Part shown: positions 48,632 through 56,836 of the stretch, one piece after another | How the letters are laid out: each line of letters starts with the position of its first letter | How positions within the stretch are numbered: the stretch's first letter is position 1 | Assembly (NCBI GenBank): GCA_030849075.1 | Contig: JASAOO010003452.1 | Location: forward strand, 1 to 64,000 | DNA length: 64,000 nucleotides | Source of the DNA: Zelonia costaricensis | Lineage: Eukaryota > Euglenozoa > Kinetoplastea > Trypanosomatida > Trypanosomatidae | Direction of reading: 5' to 3' | Notes under the pieces: generated by a model | The model's input: only the letters and a program-made list of their open reading frames with translations | Database searches by the model: none | Told to the model about the DNA's origin: nothing | Translations under genes and position numbers: made by a program

Positions 48632-50398
48632 CTACAGGAGCAGCCCGAACTCACGTAGCAGCACCACTGAGGGATTGTTGAAGCTCATGTCGTACCAGTA
48701 GTTCACCGCAGCGATCAGTGGGAGAGGAGGATCGGATGCGGCGGCCGCGGCACCAGCGCCGCGGTGCCGCGCGCGGGCGTGTAGGTCGGTGCTGTCCGCG
48801 TGCTGTGCGACGCGGTGCAGCCACATGGCTGGCAAATACAACGTCTCTCCAGGGTGCACGTAGGCGACCAGCGGATGCAGCGGATTGCGGCTGGCCTCCT
48901 CGCGCGCCGCTTCAACGTCACCCGCGGCGGCGGCGGCGTCGTTCTGCGCGGGCGCTGCGGTGGCTGCCGTGCGCACGCGGCGCTTCTCGAGCAGCCGCCC
49001 CTCCAGCTCCAGCCGCGCCGCCCCGTCCGCGTCGTCCTCGACCGTCGCGCCGGAGAGGTCGAAGTCCATCCAGGGGACGACGGTGCCGTCCTTCACCGGG
49101 TACGGCTTGAAGCACAGCGACCACGAGGCGGCTCGGTCGTCGGCACGATCGATGACGCTGGCCGCCTCGTCAATCGCGAAGGCCGCGGCAGGGATTTCGG
49201 GCTTCGGCACGAAGGGGCCCTCCCATGGCGGGATCAGCACGAACTCCTTCACGCCGCGGACAACCGAGTACAGGTTCTCGACCCAGTCCTGGTGCATCGA
49301 GGAGACAGAGGCGGGAACGCCGAACCAGACATTCGCGGCCTCGACCGCGTCTTTGTCGAAGACGCGGCAGCCGAACTGCTCCACGTTGGGGCGCAGGTCC
49401 ACGTGCAGGTGGGTGTACTCGGTGTTGAGGCAATTGTTCTGCAGCTGCGCGTACGCGATGGCTGGCGTCTGTGCCGCATCCGCGTACGTGCGCATGTCGA
49501 TGTCAATGGGGTTTGGTGGGCCGCACACCGGGCTGCGCTGCAGCAGGCCGTACAGCTGCGAGAGCGTCACGCGGAGCTCAGCGGCGTACATGAAGATCTT
49601 CTCCTGCCGCAGCGTCGCCGACACCGCGTCGCTGACAGCTGCGTCTGGAGGAGAGGGCAGCAGCACCGCCTGCTTGTGTGCCTCGGCCCCGGCGTAGACA
49701 TCGCTGGCCTCGTCGGCAGGCACGGCCGCCGACGAGTACGTGACGCGCGTCACGGCGTCAGCGCGGCCGTTGGGCGTGAGCGCTACTGTGACCTTCTTGA
49801 GCCCCAGCGCTACCTCTGTCTGCGTGGCATCGGCATCATCCTTCTTATCCCTGTCGCTGCTTTTCACATCCCCATCCTCCTCGTCACCCTCTTCACCTTC
49901 CTCTTCGTCGTCGTCGTCTTCGGACTTCTTTTCCGCCTCGAGCGGCAGAGCGTGGTCGAGGTCAAACACGTAGCGGTCATGTCGCCACTTTGTCATCGCC
50001 GGCCATGTCGCCAGCGCGTCCAGAAGCACACACGGCCGCGAGTGGAACACAAACTTGTGCATGAACTCCTGCTCCGTCACGATGGGAGCATCGGCGTTGG
50101 CCGTTGCCTCGAGCGAGGCGTCTTGCTCCGTGTGGATGCGGCGGCTCGCCGTCCCGAGCTCGCCGTGCGGGCCGCGCAGGCTGCTCTCCTGCAGCAGCGT
50201 TTCGAGGTCCTTGCCGTCTGGCCGGGCCCGCTGCCGCTCGTACTCACGCTGCGTGCAGCCGCTGCTGAGGCCCACGACGCGGATGCGCGGGATGCCGAAG
50301 TGACGAAGCGCCGCCGCACTGCTCGCGAACGCCTCGAGAAGCGTTGGCGGCCGCGCAGGCCCGGCAGACGCCCCGCTGAGCGTGCTGCTAGCAGGCAT
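48632..50398 (-). CDS. JMJD7-like JmjC (cupin_8) Fe(II)/2-oxoglutarate hydroxylase
   Basis: 588 residues from MPASSTLSGASAGPARPPTL. The C-terminal half closely follows JMJD7: NVWFGVPASVSSMHQDWVEN, LYSVVRGVKEFVLIPP, VPWMDFDL, then YVHPGETLYLPAMWLHRVAQ and a closing AVNYWYDM. The iron-binding triad is visible as H369-x-D371 and H528. In animals JMJD7 is a cytosolic lysyl hydroxylase acting on DRG GTPases (translation-associated); a similar role is inferred. The N-terminal part has the family's FVFHSRPCVLLDAL segment. The protein is nearly twice the length of the human enzyme, due to an Asp/Glu-rich insertion (around DDDDEEEGEEGDEEDGD) and an Ala-rich insertion before the last strands. A (CA)n tract on the transcribed strand lies 16-36 bases upstream of the ATG. 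Confidence 0.9.
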   Translation of the reverse strand: MPASSTLSGASAGPARPPTLLEAFASSAAALRHFGIPRIRVVGLSSGCTQREYERQRARPDGKDLETLLQESSLRGPHGELGTASRRIHTEQDASLEATANADAPIVTEQEFMHKFVFHSRPCVLLDALATWPAMTKWRHDRYVFDLDHALPLEAEKKSEDDDDEEEGEEGDEEDGDVKSSDRDKKDDADATQTEVALGLKKVTVALTPNGRADAVTRVTYSSAAVPADEASDVYAGAEAHKQAVLLPSPPDAAVSDAVSATLRQEKIFMYAAELRVTLSQLYGLLQRSPVCGPPNPIDIDMRTYADAAQTPAIAYAQLQNNCLNTEYTHLHVDLRPNVEQFGCRVFDKDAVEAANVWFGVPASVSSMHQDWVENLYSVVRGVKEFVLIPPWEGPFVPKPEIPAAAFAIDEAASVIDRADDRAASWSLCFKPYPVKDGTVVPWMDFDLSGATVEDDADGAARLELEGRLLEKRRVRTAATAAPAQNDAAAAAGDVEAAREEASRNPLHPLVAYVHPGETLYLPAMWLHRVAQHADSTDLHARARHRGAGAAAAASDPPLPLIAAVNYWYDMSFNNPSVVLLREFGLLL

Positions 50399-51493
50399 GG
50401 CACGACGACGGTTGTGTGTGTGTGTGTGTGTGTGAATGGGGTGTGGCGAAGGCAGCCAAACGCAGGAGGGAAAGAGTGTCCCCGTGTCAGCACTGGGAAG
50501 CGCAACGGAGTCTTCTTTCTTGTTGCTCTTGACGTGTGTGCCCGTGATGGAGCGCGGCACGCTACGCCGTAGGTAGCACTGCGATGACCCGGTGAAGGGT
50601 GGAGTGGGAAGGGACACATCGAGGAGGTGAAAACAGAAACGAGCAAGAGGCGCGACGTCCCGTTGACACTCGTGCTGGCGGCGCGCGAGTTTTCCTTTCT
50701 CTGTTTTTTTTTTAGGTTGGCGAGAGTGGGAGCCACGCGCTCGATGTGCAGTCAACCAATGCAGCGCTGAGTTGGTCAGGCCTCACATCCGGCGCATGCG
50801 AGAAGCTCGCTTTCCGAGATGAAGTAGTGAGAGGGCTGCGCCGCAGTGTGCATGTACACGCCACCCAATCAGAGGTGCCGCATCGCTATTGAGGTGCTTT
50901 GGACGTTTCTCGTATCATATGTGTGTGGAAGCAGAACATGGGCGAAAAAAGCGGATTTCCTTGCGTCGCGTGCCGGGTGGGGGGGGGGGGGGGGGGGGGG
51001 GTGGCGCGCNNNNNNNNNNNNNNNNNNNNNNNNNNNNNNNNNNNNNACACACACACACACACACGCAGAGATTAACGCGTGCACGAGGGGCGCGCGGGAG
51101 TGTCGGTGATACCGGCAAGCAGGGCAAAGCTAGAGAGCGGATGTGGACTCCGTGGGGGAAGTCGAAGAAAAAAAAAGAAAGAGAAGGCAAACGAGAAGAA
51201 GCGGCGTGGGTGGGTGAGAGGCTGAACTCGATGGGTGGCAAAACGCAGTCGTGTTTGCAGCGCCGACACGCACACGGAGTTCCTTCTTTTCCCCCCCTTT
51301 TTTCGTCACGGTCCTCTTTGACGTCGAGAAGTCCAGACAGCAGATGCAATCAAATGCACACCATGGTGCGCGCACACACGTCCGTCTTGCAAGCAGACAA
51401 GCACACACTCACAGACACACAAATAGGTACACACACACACCAACACGAAGCACAATACGTAAACTACCGAGGCTGTTCCCCACCTCCCTCGCC
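50399..51493. other. Intergenic spacer with assembly gap
   Basis: No gene is seen. It contains a TG array at about 50415-50434, an assembly gap (51010-51046) flanked by a G-run and a CA array, and further CA-rich sequence at about 51380-51445 near the stop of the PROPPIN-like gene. Confidence 0.65.
50979..51066. repeat. G homopolymer, 37-base N gap and (CA)n array
   Basis: A run of about 22 G ends near 51001, the sequence is unknown (N) from 51010 to 51046, and a (CA)n array resumes at 51047-51064. The gap is an assembly artefact in low-complexity DNA, and its true length is unknown. Confidence 0.9.
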
Positions 51494-54400
51494 CTACGAC
51501 GCGACGTACGGCAGTGCCTGCGAAGCCACAAGTTCGCCCTCGTCCGCGAAGAGCAGGATGTTCGCAAACGCCCCCTCGCACGTGGCGCAGTTCAGCACAA
51601 TCGGCGGGTGCCGCGCCGATGCCGCCCCCATGAGCGACGCCGACGCCGCGGTGCGGCTGTTGCCTGCCAGGTGCGGCGGCGGCGACCACACTTGGATGCA
51701 CTGCGGGAGGTCGGCGAGCGGCGTGCCCCACACAACTGCACTGTCGGCAGGAACTCGATCCTGCGGGAGCAACACCGCCTCTGCGGAGGGCGCCTCTTCG
51801 GCTGTGGCGTGCCGGTGTGGGGCGGCGCTGACGGGCGGCACGCTGATGCTGGGCTCCACCTCATCGTCGTCGTGGCCCACCGCGGGCTCGCGCAGCCCTG
51901 TCAGCCGCGTGGGCTCGCTCGATGTGCCTGCGGTCGGCGCTGCGGCGGCGGTGCGGGGTGCGACGAGAGAGGTGAAGCGGTCCAAGAAGCGTCGACCTCC
52001 CCCGGCTGCATGCGGGGGCGGCACCGGCGAGCCTGCCAAGGATGACGCAGCCGGCCCCTGCGACGCGGAGGTGCGTGCTGGCGACGCGGTCGAAGAGGGT
52101 ACCGCCGCGGCCGCGGCCGCCGCGCTGATGGCGTCCTGGCCGCGCACGTAGATCCAGCGGGGCAGGAACGTGTGGTCGGCGGAAGGGAGCCGGCCCGAGC
52201 AGGACGACCACGCCTGCCGTGTGTACGCCTCCAGCCGGTTCGACAGGGCACGCGGCAGGTACTCCTTCATCACGGTGAGGCGGGAGTAGCGGTTCTGCGC
52301 CGCCGCCACGCGGTCACGGCACACGTTCCGCGCCTCCTGCTCGCTCTCCCGCGCGCTCGTAGAGAAGATGCTGATCGTGTCGGCGCCGCAGATGCACAGG
52401 AGGTACGCACCGTTGCCGACGAACTGAAGGTGCTGCACCACCGCCGGGCGGGAAGTCGACGCGGCAACGGCGGCAGCAGCCTCGGAGGCCCACGACGTCA
52501 CCGAGCCCGTGTGCGACGCGGACGACGGCGTGGAGGAGGCGCAGCCGGAGAAGCGGAGGGCGCTCGCCGACGCCGACGGCGCGCCAGCCGCGATGCCGGC
52601 GTGCGGTGCCCCCTCTGCCCCGCCGAGTGCAGCCTGTCCCCGCGCAATGTACCGCGTGACGCTGGGCAGCGTCGCCATGACGAGGCGCGGCGCGGCCAGC
52701 CGCACACCGACGCGGAACTCCCGCAGGAGCACAAACACAGAGTCGGCAGGGCTGCCGTGCTGGGCTGCGGCGCCTTCGTCCCGCAAGGCCGCTGCCCTCG
52801 CGTGCTGCAGCATCCACAGCGTCAACCGCGTCGCGTACTCGCTCGACGCCGCCACGAGTGTGACGAGGCCGCCGCCGTCGCCACTCGGTGAGTCCGCGGT
52901 TGAGGCCGTCGCTGCCGCATCCTCGTCAGCGTTCGCAGCGATGAGTCGCGTGATGGCGGAGGGCCAGCCCACGAATAGGGAAAGGTTGAAGAGGGGGTTG
53001 CGGTGCGCCGCCGCCTGCGTGGCGACGTGCTGGAGAAACGCCGTCGTGCGCCCCGTCGCCGCAGCACCGCCGCCACCGCTGCCGCCACTCACGCTGCCAC
53101 CCGCGTCCGCCAGTCGCCCGGCGGAGTGGCTCGGCGCGTCGTCTGCCAGCGGGTCGACGTGGCGCACCTCCGGTCCAGAGACGTAGCGGTGCAGCGCAAA
53201 ACCCGTGCCCTCCTCCCCCGTCGGCATCAGCACAAGACTGCGCGCGTAGTCGACCACAACGGGAATCACAGGCAGCGGGGTGGCTGCCGGTGCGACCGCG
53301 ACGCCGCCGGCAGCGCTCTCACGGCTGTGGCTCGTTGAGGGAGCGGCAGCCGGCTTCCCCAACACATGCAGCCGCGCCTCCGCGGCTGGTGCGCGGGGGG
53401 CCGCGGGGGAGGCCGGGGACGCGTTGAGGAGCCCCGCGTAGCGACTCGCCGTGGCAGCCGGGAGTCGCAGCGACTGTCGCAGGCACGTCCAGCTCGGCTC
53501 CATCGGGTTCGTGTACAGCCGCAACTCCGCCGTCGTCAAGACAAAGAGGAGCCGCGCGTCGAGGAAGAGACGCACGATGGGGTCCGGGGTGGCAAGGGTG
53601 TGCTGGCGCTCCCCATCCCGCACAAGCTGCACGACGTTGGCCGGCCCCATCGGTGTGGGCCCGCCGCCCACGAGCGCCAACCACGGCTGCTCATACAGGA
53701 ACGTCATGACGGCCACGCCGCCGCCGCTGAAGCCGACGTAGTCGTCGTCTGGATCAAGCTCACCTGGAGCGGGCACTGCGGCGGCTGCGGCGGCGGCAGT
53801 GGCGGCATCAAGAAGGGGCTCGGCGCTGGCAGTGGAAGTGCGCGGCACGTGGGAAGACGCGGGCTGTGAGCCCACCGTCGTGGACGGCGCAGGCGCGGGG
53901 TCTGCGACGGAGGCGGCGGCCGCACACGCTTCACGTTTCTCCTGCGACTCTTCGTCGTCAGTGGCGAGCGCCGCGGCGGGAGCCTCCACCGTGCGCGTCC
54001 CCGCGACGAGGCTCGCTGAAGGATCGACGTCGACGTCTTCGTCCCTGCCCCACTCCAGCACGGGGCTTGGAGCGAAAATGAAGCGAGCGCAGTAGGACGG
54101 GTCCTCGGAGCCGGCGGGGGTGATCGACCGAGCTGCCGCCGCCGTGTGCAGCTCAGCGGGTATACTGGCGTGTGCTGTCGCAGGGGCGGAGGTGGCGGTG
54201 GGCGTGACAGGGGACGCCGTCGACGTCTCGGGCGCAGGGGGTGGAGAAGCAGTCTCCTCGAGTGCGGGCGTGCGGGCGGCTGCGGTGGCGGCGTTCGCGC
54301 TCGGCCGAGTTGTCGCGCTGCGCTTCATCTGCGCAAAGGCGCGACCCGCTGTCGTGAGGAAAGAGCCGAGGTCGTTTTCGGCGTGCAGCGCGGAGCCGCG

Positions 54401-55108
54401 GTCGAGAAAGTCGTCGACGCTGTCGTCGTCCTCGTCGCTGAAGATGTCTGCGCCGTCATCGGCGAACGGAATGGACGCGGCGGGGGCGCCGACGTCAGCG
54501 CGGGGGCCGCGAGCCGCAGTGTGCAACGTCGTCTCGACGCTCGCAACGTCGGCCTCTGTGGAGGTGACCGGCGAGGTGTGCGAGCCGGTCGGCTGCGGTG
54601 CGTGCTGTGCGTGGCGGAGGCGGTGCCGCTCCTCTTGCTCCTTTCGCATGCGCTCGCGAATGCGGGTGAAGGTGAGGAGGTCGAGGTTGTACTGGGGGTC
54701 GAGTTGAAGCCGGCTCTGCGCGGGTAGGCCAGAGGGCATGGCGTCTGCGAGAGATGGGGTCGCGGCAGTGGCCCCGTCCTCGGCGTGCGCGGGTGTGGGC
54801 ATCGACTTTGCTGAGGCAGCGGCGGCGGCGGCCTGCGGGTTGCCCGGGAGCACCGCCGATACCACGCGAAACACGAGGAAGCCCGTCGTGTGCCCCACCC
54901 CGATGCGGGTGCCGGTTTGGTTCAGTGTCACGCAGAGAGGGGTGAGGATCGTGTTGCGGTTGAGGCGACGGAGCGGGTCGCGCACGGCCCGGCGACGCCC
55001 GCTGTTCTCACCGGCGGCCCCATCGCTTGCGGTCGCCGACGTGGGTGAGTGCCGCTGCGGCGCCGCACCGTCGTCGGACGAGAGCACCTCCCAGTCCGAG
55101 TCGGACAT
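51494..55108 (-). CDS. Large divergent PROPPIN (ATG18/WIPI-like) WD protein
   Basis: 1204 residues from MSDSDWEVLSSDDGAAP. PROPPINs are seven-bladed propellers that bind PI3P or PI(3,5)P2 in autophagy and endosomal traffic. Family-typical pieces are visible: the first blade VTLNQTGTRIGVGHTTGFLV-FRV, the blade with LALVGGGPTPMGPANVVQLV, VRLFLDARLLFVLTTAELRLY, and the late blade FVGNGAYLLCICGADTISIF. The lipid-binding FRRG signature appears as FRVG at residues 798-801 (LREFRVGVRL), so the second Arg is replaced. Ala/Ser/Pro-rich low-complexity insertions between blades triple the normal length of about 400 residues. Two or more trypanosomatid PROPPIN-like genes are known, and I do not assign which this is. 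Lipid binding is uncertain given the altered motif. Confidence 0.82.
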   Translation of the reverse strand: MSDSDWEVLSSDDGAAPQRHSPTSATASDGAAGENSGRRRAVRDPLRRLNRNTILTPLCVTLNQTGTRIGVGHTTGFLVFRVVSAVLPGNPQAAAAAASAKSMPTPAHAEDGATAATPSLADAMPSGLPAQSRLQLDPQYNLDLLTFTRIRERMRKEQEERHRLRHAQHAPQPTGSHTSPVTSTEADVASVETTLHTAARGPRADVGAPAASIPFADDGADIFSDEDDDSVDDFLDRGSALHAENDLGSFLTTAGRAFAQMKRSATTRPSANAATAAARTPALEETASPPPAPETSTASPVTPTATSAPATAHASIPAELHTAAAARSITPAGSEDPSYCARFIFAPSPVLEWGRDEDVDVDPSASLVAGTRTVEAPAAALATDDEESQEKREACAAAASVADPAPAPSTTVGSQPASSHVPRTSTASAEPLLDAATAAAAAAAVPAPGELDPDDDYVGFSGGGVAVMTFLYEQPWLALVGGGPTPMGPANVVQLVRDGERQHTLATPDPIVRLFLDARLLFVLTTAELRLYTNPMEPSWTCLRQSLRLPAATASRYAGLLNASPASPAAPRAPAAEARLHVLGKPAAAPSTSHSRESAAGGVAVAPAATPLPVIPVVVDYARSLVLMPTGEEGTGFALHRYVSGPEVRHVDPLADDAPSHSAGRLADAGGSVSGGSGGGGAAATGRTTAFLQHVATQAAAHRNPLFNLSLFVGWPSAITRLIAANADEDAAATASTADSPSGDGGGLVTLVAASSEYATRLTLWMLQHARAAALRDEGAAAQHGSPADSVFVLLREFRVGVRLAAPRLVMATLPSVTRYIARGQAALGGAEGAPHAGIAAGAPSASASALRFSGCASSTPSSASHTGSVTSWASEAAAAVAASTSRPAVVQHLQFVGNGAYLLCICGADTISIFSTSARESEQEARNVCRDRVAAAQNRYSRLTVMKEYLPRALSNRLEAYTRQAWSSCSGRLPSADHTFLPRWIYVRGQDAISAAAAAAAVPSSTASPARTSASQGPAASSLAGSPVPPPHAAGGGRRFLDRFTSLVAPRTAAAAPTAGTSSEPTRLTGLREPAVGHDDDEVEPSISVPPVSAAPHRHATAEEAPSAEAVLLPQDRVPADSAVVWGTPLADLPQCIQVWSPPPHLAGNSRTAASASLMGAASARHPPIVLNCATCEGAFANILLFADEGELVASQALPYVAS

Positions 55109-56836
55109 GACCGTTACCCAGTGCAGCAGCAACAGCAGTAAAACAGGCCGCCTGATCTCTTTCTATCGTGCCACAGACACACACGCGCACACACACTTGT
55201 ATGAAGGCGTGGGGTCGTGTATGCGGGTGCCCGACACGGTGCGCGAAGAAACTGGCGACGAGGCGCGCGTGAGATGCGGGCTAAGTATGGTGATGAGTCA
55301 ATGCGGCACGCCGTTAGATCTGCCGTGTGTGTGTGTGTGTGTGTGAGCGTGTGCTCGACCGTCGCTCCGGCGCGTACGAAATCGGCAAGCCCCACCACGT
55401 CCAGGGCAACGCGGAAACCTCCGATGAACACGATGGCGCGTCGGACGCCTTTGTGGTGCCCTCTCGTGACGGGCGCCAATCGACGCACACGGATGCGTGA
55501 GTCCTCCTTCCAACCCACGGGCACCGCAGCTGAGACAGACAGAGAGCGGAAGAGGGGCACCGGGGTCAGTGAACGGTGGAAAATCCCAACGCCGGCAAAT
55601 ACACACGCGTGTCAGCCGGCGTGCTGCACAAGCGAGAGCAGGCGGAGGCACAAGAGCAGAATTAAGAGGACCCCAGTCAGCGGAGGTGCAGAGAAGGGCG
55701 TATGTGTGCGAATATGTGTGAAGGGGGAGGGAGGAGGCCGCGCGGCGTGAAGCTATCGGACAAGTGAGGAGGTGGAGGAGAAGCAGGCGAGGATGGAGAG
55801 GGGGGGGGGAGAGGGGGGAGGGCGTGGCAGTCGTCACAGCGACAACGCAGCCCGGGAATGCAGGCGAAGAGAGCAAGGGAGCGGGGATGGGAGGGGAAGA
55901 GAGTAGCGGGCAGCGGAACAAGCCAGAATGAAAGCACGCAGCACACAGACACACGCAAAGTGAAGACAGGGAGGAAGGGAAGAAGCGGGACGAGAAGGCG
56001 GTTGTTGAGGGAGAGGGGCCGTGCACCTGGGGGAGGACGGGGCGATACGCGGGGTGTGCGTGGTGCCCTCTTCGTCCGCTCTTGCCTCGATTGCACTCTA
56101 AAGAGAAGTGGAAAGAACGCACACCCGCGGTGGTGTGGAGTGTGGATGTTTGTGTGTTTGTGATGAGTGAGGGGGGTGGGGGTGGGGAAGGGAAAGCAGG
56201 AGATGGGAAGGTTTCTGAACAGCAGTGCAGCTGGGCGAAAGTGGGGTGGGTTGGGAGGAGGCCAGAGGCAGATGGCCGGTGTGCGAGTTGAATGCAGATG
56301 TTGATGAGTGTGTGTGTGTGTGTGTGTGCATGTGTTTGTGCGGCAGAGAGGTGAGTCGAAGGGATGGAGAGTGGAGCAGCATCGCCAAGAATACCGCCTG
56401 GCAAGCGAGAAGAAGCAAATTGCGAAGGGGAGGGGCCGGATGCGGACGGCAGGTGCGCCTCCTTTTCTTTTCGCTGTTGCCCCCCTGACGCAACACCGCG
56501 CGTTTCGCTTCGTGCGTGCATCTTCGAGTTGAATAGAGGCTGTGAACAGGGGAAGCGGGGGAGGCGGGAAGAAGAAGCCACGAAACGAGCTTCACAACAA
56601 CTTGACTCCGCGGCAAGACAGACGCACAACGGCACGACCGGTGTCTTGGCGAACCTGCACTCTCGTCCACACACACACACGATAGATCACGCGACCGATT
56701 TCCCGTGCGTTGGCGCACACGACGTGATGCACGGCGGCAGAGTGGTGAGGGCCCTTGATCGCATTCCTGGCACTGCTTGGGCGCCACCATCCCCACCACA
56801 CCGTCTCGCCCGACTGCCTCCACCCGAGAGGCCCGA
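55109..56836. other. Intergenic spacer
   Basis: 1.7 kb without a supported gene. A 460-codon minus frame across 55298-56680 translates simple repeats and pyrimidine tracts (HTHTHT, PSPPPPPS), so it is rejected. TG arrays lie at about 55325-55345 and 56307-56330, and purine-rich runs at 55720-55830 and 55860-56050. Confidence 0.65.

Noticed and set aside
55298..56680. 460-codon minus-strand open frame
   Set aside because: It translates CA arrays and pyrimidine tracts (HTHTHT, PPPPS) and spans what should be UTR. No protein-like segment is seen.
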